Source: Barthelona sp. PAP020 (lineage: Eukaryota > Metamonada: BaSk clade). From it: a stretch of 64,000 nt of DNA. Under the pieces are notes generated by a model that saw nothing but the letters and a program-made list of their open reading frames with translations, was not told where the DNA came from and did no database searches. The stretch spans positions 1 through 64,000 of the forward strand of contig JARQWU010000023.1 of NCBI GenBank assembly GCA_040182905.1, in the 5' to 3' direction. Positions 26,269-36,592 of this stretch are shown here, in pieces. A program made the position numbers and the translations under genes. The first letter of the stretch is position 1; every line of letters begins with the position of its first letter.

Positions 26269-29200
26269 TCAATCAAACATACATTTATCAATTGTATTTT
26301 TAAATTTTTCATACAAATCTGTCCCAAAGAATTGGTTGGCATCAGTAATATTGATAACAACAAACTCTTTAGCTTCATTGTTGTTTTTAATTAAATCCCC
26401 TCTTCTCTTTAGGAATAACAAATGCAGAGGGGATTGGTAAATGTTGTTAAATTGAAGAAGTAACTCAAAATAATCCGATGATAAAAAGCACTCAAATGCC
26501 CAAAATTTCTCTAACATTATGCTTAAATGCATAATATTTGAATCAAAACATTTTGAAAATTTGTGCTTTAACAATATTTCTTTGACCAATGGATTAAAAA
26601 TTAATTGTTTAAATATTAATCTGAGATCCAATTCAAAATTATCATTATTTTCATCATCATTTGTTAAATTGTTTAATAAAAACAATAAAACTTTAAGAAT
26701 ATAATGCTCTGATAAACTTTGAAAAATTTCAAAAAATTTCAAAAAATCTTTCATTTTCTTATTCAAAATATTCAACAAAAATTTGTATCTAATTTCTTCA
26801 TTGCATTGAAACAATATTTTACTTGTAAGTTTATTATTTAAACAATCAGATAAATGGACAATACTCTCAAATGTTAAATATTCCAGATCAATTTTGTTTA
26901 AAATACTTTCATCAAATATTCTATTTGTATTAACTTTTAAAAGTTTAACAAAAACACTTTGATTGCAAATTTTATCCAACAAATTTTCAAAAATCGAAAT
27001 ATGTTCTTTTGATAAAACATTTACACAAAATAATAATATATCAAAACTTTCATCATCATTTAAAGTTTTTGGAAAAAAAGGGTTGAACCATTTTTTTAAT
27101 ACAGCTATTTTTATTGAATTTATTGTTGGTTCAACTCCTTCATCCAATAAAAGTTTTCCAATTTTTAGATAATTTAAATAATTATCAGTCAAAGCTAAAA
27201 AGTCAAATGCACTGTACTCAATGTTAGTGTCATCATCAAATTTAATTGTTTGAAATGGATCAACATTCTCATAACCCAGTAAATTACTAATAAATGAAAT
27301 GTCTCCTTTTTTTAAGCCCAATAAAAATGGTGTTAAACCACAATTCAATTGATGATTAATATGATGTGGTTTGAAAAAATGGGTTCTCATATCATTTTCT
27401 GAACGATTAATACAAATCAAAGCAAAGTCATCAACGTCTACAATTTGATTACTGTGAATATGAGAACTATTTTTATTTTTATTGTAAAATAGACAAGGAC
27501 AGTCATAATGATTCAACAGCAATGTAAATCCACTGTTCAACAGCAGTTTCAAAATAGAATAATCATGTTTGATTAAAGCCAATTCAGTAACACTGGGAAA
27601 ATCATCATTAAAATCAAAATCAAATTCTAAAAGTTTTTGCACCCAACTAATACTTCCTAACAAAACCGCCAAATGTAAAGAAGTCATCTTGAACTTATTT
27701 TGTCTCAAAACCACTTTATCTTTTTTGTCTTTATTATCCTTTGTGTGAAAATTGTTCAAAGGAAAATCAACTCGATCAAACAGAACCATTAAATCCATAC
27801 TAGATAATCCTTCAAAATTAACATAATTTATATCAAAATGCTCCAATTCTAACAATCTTTCAAACATATCCGATCTGTTGTTAATAATACATCGTTGTAA
27901 TAAAGAAATTCCATCATATTCTAATTCCATGTTATTCAGAAGAACATTATGTGTTTGTAAATATCTGAAGTGATATGTCAACAAATTACGTAAAAAATCT
28001 GACTCTCCTTCAATAGTGACTAAATGAAGTAATTTAACAGTAGGAAAAGCCTTATTCACTTTATGTACTAATAATTCACTCAAAATAGGAAGATTTCCCA
28101 ATAAATATGCCACTTCTAAACAACTTATTTCATTAACAGTTTCAATATTAGGATCAGCTCCAGCATTCAACAATAAAACAACCATTTGTATGTTCTCGAT
28201 CGTACATGCAATATACAAAGGTGTTTGTCCAGTTTGTTCTTCGGCTTCATTCACAATCTTTTGAATCTTCTTAAATTCCATCAATTTATAAACAATTGGA
28301 AAACATCCACTCTTAACAGCATAATGTAACATGTTTAAACTTGCATTTAAATTACCACTGAATTCGGAATTTCTTTCATCTTTAAAGGGTTCATCGCTTA
28401 AAAGATTCTCAATATCAGGAATATTGTTTAAAAGATACATGACCAAACTATAATACCCTCTATTTATAAAAGTACAAAGCAATTGGGTCAATCTATTTTT
28501 GGAAAAATACATTTTAGAAGTAGAAGCTGGCAATCCAATTATTAAGCGTTTGAGAATTTCGTTTGGTAAAACATTTGAAATACTTTGTAAAATGTTCATC
28601 GGCAACTTTTCAAACTTTTGAAAGTTTTTATAATCATCATAACAATCATAATCTGTGGTTATGTTGCGAACACTTTGAATTTTTCGAATGTTTTTTAATT
28701 CCATTCGTAACAAAATTAAATCATTGTTTAAATCAAAGAAAGCAGCATGATTTTGAGTAGTTGCAGTAGATTTTTCTTCATCTTCATTAAATTCACCAAT
28801 ATCTCCATCTACAAAAGAAATTAAAGATAATGAAGCTTCATTGCCATTCTCAAAACTGTTTAATTGTTTTTGCAATCTATTAATTACTTGTTGCAATCTA
28901 AAAATCTCCCTTTTAGCAGATTTCAAATCATAATCTTCCTTTGTATGTTTGTTTATGTGAACATTATTTTTGACGTGTTTTGCACGGGCACCAAACTTTA
29001 AACTTACTTTAGTTTCATCAACACTTACAGATGAGGGTGAAACTGCAAGCAATATCACTGTCAATGAATTCCCACCTAAAGATTGTTGAAGAATTCGAGT
29101 AAGTTTTGAATCTCGATATCTCAAAAATCCTGGGTTTTCCTTTGACAATTCTGATATTATGTTTCCTAATGTAAGTAAAGACCTATTAATAGAAACAGCT

Positions 29201-30006
29201 TCATTCAAACGTTCACCGAAAGTAGATCCAGATTTTTTAATTCTTTCACTTCCACATAAATCAACTAGATTAAACTCAGATTCAGTAATTGTCGATCCAA
29301 ATTTTGAAGTTTGTGAATACTTTATTTTGAAAATGGTATGTGATCTTGAAGAAGCTTTGGAAAGAAATGTTTGAGCGATCTTTGCTTGTAAAATTCCTTC
29401 TTTTAACAGGAATAAAGCTTCATCAACGTTCTTTACAACATGTTCAGTTAAATTTTGAACTTCAATAGTGTTTAAACTTTTTTGTCGAATTAAAAGTTCT
29501 CTTTTTGGACTTAATAAATCTGTTAATTTTTCGTTATACAACTCCATAAAGGATATTCGAATTTCACAATACTGTGCTATTTCATTGGCAAGCAATCTTT
29601 CAAAAATATGCCGAATCGCTCTTGGAATCATACCCTCTAACTCCAATCTTTTAGAAACAGAATTAGTTGAACGATCATTTTTGTATTGAGGATAAAAATA
29701 ATCATATCCAAACAAAGAATACGTTTTACCACTAGTAGTCATTCCATAAGCAAATACAGTACAATTAATTCCTTTTAAAAAGTTATGAATTAAAGGCTTA
29801 ATCGTTTCATTGAAAACTGTTTCTTGACTTGTTTCAGGGTCAAAAACACCATCAAAAATGAATTCTTGACTTTTGTTTCCATCTTCAATGCAAATAGTTT
29901 TCTTATCTTTAAATTCAACAATCGATCTGCCATTCATTTTTCTTTCATATTCAATTTGTGGTCTACATCTTGCAAATACTTTAATTGGTTGAAATGGACT
30001 TATCAT
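26269..30006 (-). CDS. Kinesin with C-terminal ankyrin repeats
   Basis: 1245 residues from ATG (MISPFQPIKVF). Upstream in-frame codons lack an ATG. The N-terminal motor domain (about 1-345) has the nucleotide loop GMTTSGKT at 88-95 (usual form GQTGSGKT), the switch I SSRSHTIF, the switch II LVDLCGSE, the relay NRSLLTLGNII and a neck FGARAKHVKNNV. A short coiled coil follows (REIFRLQQVINRLQKQLNSF). From about 490 the protein is an ankyrin-type solenoid, with clear repeats such as TGQTPLYIACTIENIQMVVL, LLNAGADPNIE and MTSLHLAVLLGSISWVQKL, then degenerate helical repeats to the end. This motor-ankyrin fusion is not a standard kinesin class; the motor resembles kinesin-7/CENP-E types. It should walk on microtubules and bind cargo through the ankyrins. 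Divergent from the armadillo-like gene, 79 bp apart. Confidence 0.85.
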   Translation of the reverse strand: MISPFQPIKVFARCRPQIEYERKMNGRSIVEFKDKKTICIEDGNKSQEFIFDGVFDPETSQETVFNETIKPLIHNFLKGINCTVFAYGMTTSGKTYSLFGYDYFYPQYKNDRSTNSVSKRLELEGMIPRAIRHIFERLLANEIAQYCEIRISFMELYNEKLTDLLSPKRELLIRQKSLNTIEVQNLTEHVVKNVDEALFLLKEGILQAKIAQTFLSKASSRSHTIFKIKYSQTSKFGSTITESEFNLVDLCGSERIKKSGSTFGERLNEAVSINRSLLTLGNIISELSKENPGFLRYRDSKLTRILQQSLGGNSLTVILLAVSPSSVSVDETKVSLKFGARAKHVKNNVHINKHTKEDYDLKSAKREIFRLQQVINRLQKQLNSFENGNEASLSLISFVDGDIGEFNEDEEKSTATTQNHAAFFDLNNDLILLRMELKNIRKIQSVRNITTDYDCYDDYKNFQKFEKLPMNILQSISNVLPNEILKRLIIGLPASTSKMYFSKNRLTQLLCTFINRGYYSLVMYLLNNIPDIENLLSDEPFKDERNSEFSGNLNASLNMLHYAVKSGCFPIVYKLMEFKKIQKIVNEAEEQTGQTPLYIACTIENIQMVVLLLNAGADPNIETVNEISCLEVAYLLGNLPILSELLVHKVNKAFPTVKLLHLVTIEGESDFLRNLLTYHFRYLQTHNVLLNNMELEYDGISLLQRCIINNRSDMFERLLELEHFDINYVNFEGLSSMDLMVLFDRVDFPLNNFHTKDNKDKKDKVVLRQNKFKMTSLHLAVLLGSISWVQKLLEFDFDFNDDFPSVTELALIKHDYSILKLLLNSGFTLLLNHYDCPCLFYNKNKNSSHIHSNQIVDVDDFALICINRSENDMRTHFFKPHHINHQLNCGLTPFLLGLKKGDISFISNLLGYENVDPFQTIKFDDDTNIEYSAFDFLALTDNYLNYLKIGKLLLDEGVEPTINSIKIAVLKKWFNPFFPKTLNDDESFDILLFCVNVLSKEHISIFENLLDKICNQSVFVKLLKVNTNRIFDESILNKIDLEYLTFESIVHLSDCLNNKLTSKILFQCNEEIRYKFLLNILNKKMKDFLKFFEIFQSLSEHYILKVLLFLLNNLTNDDENNDNFELDLRLIFKQLIFNPLVKEILLKHKFSKCFDSNIMHLSIMLEKFWAFECFLSSDYFELLLQFNNIYQSPLHLLFLKRRGDLIKNNNEAKEFVVINITDANQFFGTDLYEKFKNTIDKCMFD

Positions 30007-30085
30007 AATCGAATTATAAATGCAAGAAAGCCGAAAAAAAAAATCCAATTGTATCCAAAACAATAATTTTTTCCCTTTTTATAAC

Positions 30086-32926
30086 ATGAGTGAAATCTCA
30101 GTTGAATCGAAAAAAACGTCCAATGAAAATGAATTAATCGATTCAACAATGCATTGCACTGAAGAAGATTCTTTATATTTGCTTTTGAAGGAAAAAGATC
30201 AACAAATTGAAAGATTACAACAACAATTAAATATTCTTAATGAAAAACAAAGGGCGTTTCAATATGAAAAAGATCAATATGACAGTGGAGTGATTAGGTC
30301 AGTAGATAGTCAAATCAGAGTGTACGATTCGTTTTATAACCAATATACACAACGAGAACAACAATTTAAGAATTTTTCTTCTTTTGTATCTATTTTTAAC
30401 AATGGATTCAACAATTTATTGGAAGGATATCTAACATTGGCCAATAATTGTACCAATGAAACTGTAAAAGAAGATATGGAAGTTAATTTTGATCCAGAAC
30501 AGTTATTGAGTGATTTGTCTAAAGAAATGATGAGTCTCGCTTCAACTAACATTCAGTCTGTAGAACTTGAAAATAAATTCGAAAAAATTCAAGAAGAAGA
30601 TAATTTAGGACATGGTCCTGCAACTGTGAAAGATTACATGCAAAATGAAATTATTAGTGAAGAAAAGAATAAAGAAGATGAGAATATTGATTTATCCTTG
30701 ATTGAAGCAAAAGAAGATTCGACAATTGAAGCAAAAATTGAAAGTATTGATGAAATTATTGAAGTTAAGAGTAAGGGGATCATTTCCTCATTAAATAATG
30801 TACCATCCTTGCTTAAAAATGATAATATAATGACTTTAGCTGAAGAAATTCATCATTTATGTGAAAATGATGCAACAAATGACAGGTTAATTGAATTGAT
30901 GGATGATTTGTTGAAGATATCTAAAAGCAAAGTTGAATTAATTAATGAAATGAATATCTTGGAATATTTTTATTCTGACTTGAAAATTATGGTTTGCTGT
31001 AGAGAAAATATTAGAATACAAAGACGAGCTCTTGATTTTTTTGTCATTATTTTTGAATACAGCAATGATTTAAATTTGTATGAGAAATATGGTTATTTGT
31101 TGTTGTTAAACAGACTAATTCTCACACAAAACGATTATATTGTACTTGAGAAATTATTTGAATGTTTGTGTTTTGTATTGTATCGTAAAAGCCTGTTCAC
31201 AAAAGATGAAAAATATTTTTCAAAAATAAATGGTTCTGAGGAATCAAAATATTCTTTCAACAATTTTTTTTCGCAATCAATCATTTTTAGCATAATTGGG
31301 AGAATCACTGACATTTTAGCAAGTAATTTCTTTTCAACCATGAATTCCAAAGAAATATCAACAATCAAAACAGATCATTTTCAAATGTTCAAATGTTTAA
31401 AGTTGATTTGTAATATTTTTCCTGAAAATTTTAATGAATATAATGGAATGGAATTTTTAATCAATATTTTCAAAGATTTGATTCAAAATTTAACAAAAAA
31501 TAAAAAAAACATTTTGAATTTGCTTCAAATTTTTTCTATGTCTTCAAAATTCAAAAAAAATCGTTCAAATATTCGTAAATTTGATGGTATTGATGCGATT
31601 ATCGAATGTTTAAACATTTCGAAAGATCATGATATTATGATTGAATGTTTTGCTTTACTTTCAAATCTGTCCATCAGTAAAACAAACAAAATTGCCATAT
31701 TGAAACAAATAAATAGCTTGCAAGACTATTTATTCCCCCTAAAAAGTTCAAAAAGTCCAAAAAATTTGAAACTTTTTAAAAATATATTGAATTTTTTTTA
31801 TAATTTATGTTTTGAGATTGAATCTTCATATTGGAATGAATTATTTGATGATGATGAGATTTATAATCTTTTGATTGTTATGAATGATCAATTGAATTAT
31901 CCTTCTGTTCAAATTAATGAAATTTTACAAATTTTATCACTATTGATTAACTTATATGCTCTAATTTTCAAAAGGATTAAAAAATCACAATCTCAATTAT
32001 TTGATTTGATTCCAGACATTGTCATTGACTTTTTGAAGATTGTTAACAGAATTTTGAATGATGATGAGCTAAAACAACATGATATTTCTTATAAATATTT
32101 TGCTCATGTATTTAATATGTTAAATTTAATAATTGAAGAAAATTTCACAACAAATGATTTGCAAATGATTTTGTTACAGAATTTACAAATGTTGGTAAAC
32201 ATTATCAATCAATTGAGTTTGCATATTAGACATAATTTATCTGATGACTTGTTGAAATCTTTGATAAGTCTTTTCAATTTGATTATTAATGTGTATAATT
32301 TTGAAAATTTCAAAACGTTTGGTGTATATTTACAAGCAGAAAATCAAAAAGATTTGGAAACATGTTTATTAAGGACCTTATTTGGTGCTTTGGTTGCATA
32401 TCATATCTGTTTTGTCTTTTCCAAACGTCAAGAAGTGAAATCTAGCGATTTGGAATTGTTTGAGGGATTAATTACTTTAAATATCCAATTATTTTTCTAT
32501 TTTGTCAATGATAATCATATAATTTTGGATAATCTTTTTATTAATGATGAAACAAGAAGTATTTATTTGTATTCATTGTGGTTAGTTGGTTCTAAGTATA
32601 AAGCAAACAAAGTCTTCAATTTTGTGGGCAAATACCTGATTAAAAGCTTGAAATTTTTGAGTTCTGAAATTTTATTGAATTATCTTTTCAAAGAAAATTT
32701 GGATTGCATTGTAATTCATCCATCTTTGAAAAAATTAATTCCCAAAAAAGCCTTAATGTTTGTCTCAAAACAAGATTTTGAAATATCTGTTCGTAGTCTT
32801 GTGGAAATATTGTTGATGTTTTCAAATTCTGATAATTCTTTCAAAGAATTTGCAGTAATTCAAGAGTTGTTCAAAAAATATCAATCAGAAAGACCTTATT
32901 TGGAATTTAGAGATTTTGTTGAATAA
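30086..32926 (+). CDS. Coiled-coil plus armadillo-like helical repeat protein, unidentified
   Basis: 946 residues starting at MSEISVESK. A coiled coil spans about 28-60 (LLLKEKDQQIERLQQQLNIL). A Glu-rich disordered part follows to about 240. The remaining 700 residues are helical and Leu/Ile/Phe-rich. Armadillo-type units are recognisable, for instance IIECLNISKDHDIMIECFAL with LLSNLSISKTNKIAIL. No catalytic motif is visible. It probably serves as a scaffold. The neighbour across a 79 bp divergent promoter is the kinesin-ankyrin gene, so a shared role with microtubules is conceivable but unproven. Confidence 0.6.
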   Translation: MSEISVESKKTSNENELIDSTMHCTEEDSLYLLLKEKDQQIERLQQQLNILNEKQRAFQYEKDQYDSGVIRSVDSQIRVYDSFYNQYTQREQQFKNFSSFVSIFNNGFNNLLEGYLTLANNCTNETVKEDMEVNFDPEQLLSDLSKEMMSLASTNIQSVELENKFEKIQEEDNLGHGPATVKDYMQNEIISEEKNKEDENIDLSLIEAKEDSTIEAKIESIDEIIEVKSKGIISSLNNVPSLLKNDNIMTLAEEIHHLCENDATNDRLIELMDDLLKISKSKVELINEMNILEYFYSDLKIMVCCRENIRIQRRALDFFVIIFEYSNDLNLYEKYGYLLLLNRLILTQNDYIVLEKLFECLCFVLYRKSLFTKDEKYFSKINGSEESKYSFNNFFSQSIIFSIIGRITDILASNFFSTMNSKEISTIKTDHFQMFKCLKLICNIFPENFNEYNGMEFLINIFKDLIQNLTKNKKNILNLLQIFSMSSKFKKNRSNIRKFDGIDAIIECLNISKDHDIMIECFALLSNLSISKTNKIAILKQINSLQDYLFPLKSSKSPKNLKLFKNILNFFYNLCFEIESSYWNELFDDDEIYNLLIVMNDQLNYPSVQINEILQILSLLINLYALIFKRIKKSQSQLFDLIPDIVIDFLKIVNRILNDDELKQHDISYKYFAHVFNMLNLIIEENFTTNDLQMILLQNLQMLVNIINQLSLHIRHNLSDDLLKSLISLFNLIINVYNFENFKTFGVYLQAENQKDLETCLLRTLFGALVAYHICFVFSKRQEVKSSDLELFEGLITLNIQLFFYFVNDNHIILDNLFINDETRSIYLYSLWLVGSKYKANKVFNFVGKYLIKSLKFLSSEILLNYLFKENLDCIVIHPSLKKLIPKKALMFVSKQDFEISVRSLVEILLMFSNSDNSFKEFAVIQELFKKYQSERPYLEFRDFVE

Positions 32927-33642
32927 TTTTTGTGTTTTGTTGCAATTTTTATCTTTATATAAATGGCGTTTCTTTTTTTTTTGTTTTGATCCTGTCTATT
33001 CTTTCAACTTTTTTACAAAGTTTAAAAACATCGGAATGACTTTAATATGAGGGGATAAGTAAGAATGTTGAATATAAATAGATTTTTCAAAATTTGCGTT
33101 AAAACTCATCCAACTCAGTGCAACATGATAAAACATTTTATTGAATTTTCTTTAATGTCCAAAAAAACTTGTTATTTCTATTTGTGCTAACGTGAGAAAC
33201 CAAATGAGCAATACCAATGCAGATAAGAAATTCAATTCACAAAAAGTGTAATTTTATGCTCATTTTTACCTTCTTGAACAAAAAAATTCTTTCATACAGA
33301 AAATTACAGTCAAAACTTGGAATTTTTTCCTTTTTAATCAATTTATAAACTTTCCACACATTTATAACACTAATGAGCAATTAGTTCCCCACATTTTCAA
33401 TGATTTTCTGATGTGTGCACTTTTTTTTTTTTGGGTAGTTGAATATTTTTTTCTTCGTTTTTTTCTTTCGAAGATAATTATTATATCTTTATGATGTGAT
33501 CGAAATTTAAACTGACAAAAATTATGGAAAACCTCGCATTCCTGAATATTTTGTCAGTTTTTAACAGCATGGCAGTTCAAATATAGGATTCTCAAAAACA
33601 GTTAAAACACGATATTATTAAATAGCTATATTTATTTTGAGT
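32927..33642. other. Intergenic with one strong inverted repeat
   Basis: 716 bp without a credible ORF. It includes the 12-bp inverted repeat described separately (33509-33560). Homopolymers T10 or longer occur near 33420. No tRNA boxes. Confidence 0.4.
33509..33560. repeat. Perfect 12-bp inverted repeat, possible small RNA hairpin
   Basis: AAACTGACAAAA at 33509-33520 is the exact reverse complement of TTTTGTCAGTTT at 33549-33560, separated by 28 bases. Just upstream ATGATGTGA (33491-33499) resembles a snoRNA C box with one mismatch. CTGA occurs at 33512 and again at 33542, like D' and D boxes. Terminal stems of C/D snoRNAs normally lie outside the C and D boxes, so the geometry does not fit well. 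Confidence 0.35.
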
Positions 33643-34929
33643 ATGTTCGGTATTGAAACAAAATCAACAAATAATGAGTTTCTCTCAAACGAAGTGAACG
33701 GATTACCTCAATTTTCTTTTTCACAATTTGATCCACCTGTTGTTAATGGAAATAAGAACAATTCTGAATCTCATTTTACTTTTACAAATCAGCAATTTGG
33801 TTGTCTTCTAAACCAGCCTTCACAACTTCAAACGTCATCTCAGTTACAAACATCATCCCAGCCACAAGCATCATCCCATCCAATAATAACATGGGAACAA
33901 TCCTATCCTTCCTTTTCAGAAAATATTTTATCAGCCCACAATTTTCCATCATCTTTTAGTCGAAGTTTAATCAGACCTTCCACTGGTATTGGGGTTAATT
34001 CACCAAATCTATGGGCATCTGGAACGTGTAGTATTTCATATCCAACTAATAATTTTATTTTTTTGGGAAATTGGGAGCGATCTAAAGTTTGGACCATTCC
34101 TTCACATTCACCTGTGTTTTCTGTTGATTGGTTGTCCACAGAATATCTTGTTTTTGGCGGAGGCAGTGATTTGAAAATAATGGAAATTGGAGATAAACCA
34201 GAAAACTGTACAGTTACATCGTTACCTCAAATTCATTATAGTGATATTAGAGAAGTTAAAGTGCATCCCAAGAACCGTTCTTGGATATTGAGTGGAGGTT
34301 ATGATTGCAGGATTTGTTTAACCGATTATAACAAAGTGTGCAATGATGTAAATTCCAGAAATCAATCAAGTGTTCAAAATTGGTGTATGGATCAAGTTAT
34401 TGGTTCTGTTCGTTGGTGTCCGTTGGTTGGTTTAGAAAATATGTTTTCAGCAACGACTGATAATGGACAATATTTACTAGTTGATGTTAGAAATGGGGAT
34501 TTTGGATCATTGAATAGTCAAGGTACCACCGATCTTCTACCTTTAGTGCATTACCAATCTACTAGGGAAAATCTTTACAGCCACTGCTTTTTAACTAATG
34601 AATTGGTTTTGTTGGGGTTTGGTGATGGTTCTTATGAAATTATCGACATTAGAAATCGTAAATTGTTGATGAGTTTCAAAGATGATTTTTTGACTTGTAT
34701 TGGTGATTTACAATGTAATGATGGTTTAATTGCTGCTTTTGGATATCCTGGAGTTTCTTTATGGAGATTTGTGAATAATAATTTGAATCCTTTGGCTTAC
34801 ATTCAAGCTGTGTCTCAGAACAGGCAATTCATTACAATTGAAGGAGTTTTATCGGGTGTGGATGAAATACTTTTGGTAAATGAGTTGGGTGGAATCAAAA
34901 AATACTCTGTTAATGACTTAATGATGTGA
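33643..34929 (+). CDS. WD40-repeat protein with Gln/Ser-rich N-terminus
   Basis: 428 residues from ATG (MFGIETKSTN). The first 100 residues are polar and contain a small repeat of LQTSSQ-type units (QLQTSSQLQTSSQPQASSHP). WD40-like blades run from about 115: NFIFLGNWERSKVWTI, LVFGGGSDLKIMEI, VKVHPKNRSWILSGGYDCRI, VRWCPLVGLENMFSAT, and LLGFGDGSYEIIDIRN. The V-x-W-C-P and H-P patterns are typical of propellers. No specific family is recognisable. A soluble scaffold is the best description. The preceding 5' region is long (716 bp). Confidence 0.6.
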   Translation: MFGIETKSTNNEFLSNEVNGLPQFSFSQFDPPVVNGNKNNSESHFTFTNQQFGCLLNQPSQLQTSSQLQTSSQPQASSHPIITWEQSYPSFSENILSAHNFPSSFSRSLIRPSTGIGVNSPNLWASGTCSISYPTNNFIFLGNWERSKVWTIPSHSPVFSVDWLSTEYLVFGGGSDLKIMEIGDKPENCTVTSLPQIHYSDIREVKVHPKNRSWILSGGYDCRICLTDYNKVCNDVNSRNQSSVQNWCMDQVIGSVRWCPLVGLENMFSATTDNGQYLLVDVRNGDFGSLNSQGTTDLLPLVHYQSTRENLYSHCFLTNELVLLGFGDGSYEIIDIRNRKLLMSFKDDFLTCIGDLQCNDGLIAAFGYPGVSLWRFVNNNLNPLAYIQAVSQNRQFITIEGVLSGVDEILLVNELGGIKKYSVNDLMM

Positions 34930-35280
34930 AAGAGATTGAAGATTTTTTATAAATAATAAATATATTTTTGTTCATTTTACTTTTGTTCATATTTATTTTC
35001 ATTGTGGTTTATGTTTGTTGTCAAATTGTTGATAAAAAAATTCAAATTATTGAAAAAAAAAGTGAAAATTTCCCACAAATTGGGAATTTTTTTATTTCCC
35101 TCACATGTGTCATTGCATATAAAAATACTTTCAAATTTTGAGAGTAACAATAATTGACTTTTTTGGAGGGAGAATAAAACTACAAAAAATTTTTTATTAT
35201 CTTAAAGAATCCTGAATATTTTGGAATTTGTGATAGCATCCAATAAAATTTATTAACCTGTTTACTTGTTTTCTTTTAAA
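34930..35280. other. Intergenic, nothing recognised
   Basis: 351 bp. A short hairpin (aaatttcccacaaattgggaattt, near 35067-35090) could act in 3' end formation of the upstream gene. No ORF. Confidence 0.35.
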
Positions 35281-35574
35281 ATGGAACTGTTGAACAGTGA
35301 AAAAAGAATAGTTGAGAGCTTTTCCCTAACTCAACTAATAAGAAATAATCTGGCACCCACTAGTCAGCAAATGGGATTTATTGAGCGTGAAGGTATATCG
35401 TTTCAACCAAAAGCCTTGTGGTCAAGTGAAATGAATTGTATGTTTCGAATGCTAAGGTCTGCAAAAAAAAATGAACAAATTAATCAACAAATGCAGAATA
35501 TTGACGATTTTAATTCATGTGTTGTTGAGGATGATATAGAAATAAGTTTTGATGATCTGTTTGAAATGAAATAA
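35281..35574 (+). CDS. Small acidic protein, unidentified
   Basis: 97 residues starting at MELLNSEKRIVESF, the first ATG in the frame. The body has mixed helical segments (TQLIRNNLAPTSQQMGFIER) and an acidic C-terminus (CVVEDDIEISFDDLFEMK). No domain is recognised. It is isolated between a WD40 gene and the convergent CTU2-like gene, with 140 bp between the stops. Confidence 0.45.
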   Translation: MELLNSEKRIVESFSLTQLIRNNLAPTSQQMGFIEREGISFQPKALWSSEMNCMFRMLRSAKKNEQINQQMQNIDDFNSCVVEDDIEISFDDLFEMK

Positions 35575-35715
35575 CTTTTTCTCAAGCGTTTCTTTGCTAT
35601 TTTGATTTGATAAAGTTTAACCTCAAAATCCAACGCAACTTTATCAAAACTTTTTCTTTAAATACCTTTCTGTGAATAATTCTTAGTCTTACAAATAAAA
35701 ATAATTTTGTCTTTT

Positions 35716-36429
35716 TTATGATTTTGTTACTCTATCAAGGCAACTGATAATATTTCTGAAAATTCCAGGTGTATTTTGTGATTCTTCCATCAGTTGAATT
35801 TTTAATTTTGGATCAATGTTGCAGTCAACAATCTTTATCTCATCAAATTCAGCAAGTTGAGGATGACATGACACATAAATGTCTAATTCTTCTTCGCTCC
35901 ACACATTTAACGGATAAAATATTTTGATTGATTCATTGGAAATATCAAAAAGTGGATTGTTTGAGCAAAAAAATGAATTCAAAATCTTTGTTGCACATTG
36001 TTCCATAGATTCAGACGAAATAATTACATCAAACATATCTTGACTGTTTGCCCATTCCTCAAAAGATAATGAAGGAAAATTAAACATTTCAAATCTTGGG
36101 TCCAATTCAAGAAGTCTTGTAACAAAATTATTTTGCGATAAATCTTCATCTTCAACACAATATTTAGGATTAAAACAGATGGATACTTTTTCGCTTTCAT
36201 TTATTGATTGAGAATGTTGATTTGAATAAAGACTAAGGACTAATGATGCTGTTGAAATTGAATGATCAACCATAAATAAGATCCTTGCTTTATTTTTGAG
36301 TAATTGATTCAATTTTGTTCGAATTTTCGATCCAATGCGCTTGTTTATGTGTTTTGAGCAAAGAACATTCCCTCTAAATCTATAACAAGCATCATTTTCG
36401 CATCTATTTTGGGAACATACACCTAACAT
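35716..36429 (-). CDS. CTU2/NCS2-like tRNA thiolation partner, short form
   Basis: 237 residues from ATG (MLGVCSQNRC). The N-terminus has four cysteines (5, 10, 15, 24) and the pattern CYRFRGNVLCSKHINKRIGS, then KTKLNQLLKN-type basic helix and ILFMVDHSISTASLVLSL. This follows the CTU2 order: zinc-like cysteines, K-F-R basic helix, then a degenerate PP-loop (L-x-x-x-D-x-S-x-x-S) where catalytic CTU1 has SGGxDS. CTU2 pairs with CTU1 to 2-thiolate U34 of certain tRNAs. The usual length is 350-500; this one lacks much of the C-terminal half or is very divergent. It ends with FRNIISCLDRVTKS. Moderate confidence. Confidence 0.5.
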   Translation of the reverse strand: MLGVCSQNRCENDACYRFRGNVLCSKHINKRIGSKIRTKLNQLLKNKARILFMVDHSISTASLVLSLYSNQHSQSINESEKVSICFNPKYCVEDEDLSQNNFVTRLLELDPRFEMFNFPSLSFEEWANSQDMFDVIISSESMEQCATKILNSFFCSNNPLFDISNESIKIFYPLNVWSEEELDIYVSCHPQLAEFDEIKIVDCNIDPKLKIQLMEESQNTPGIFRNIISCLDRVTKS

Positions 36430-36592
36430 CAATAAAATAAAATTGTTTCAAATGAAAAACCATTGATTGATATATTTTTTAAAGAATAGACACAAATTTT
36501 TAGTATTACATTTAAATTGATCATTTTACAATGATATTTGGGAACTGGGAAAAAGAAATATTTTCATTTTCTCTTTTATTTTCCAAAGAATT

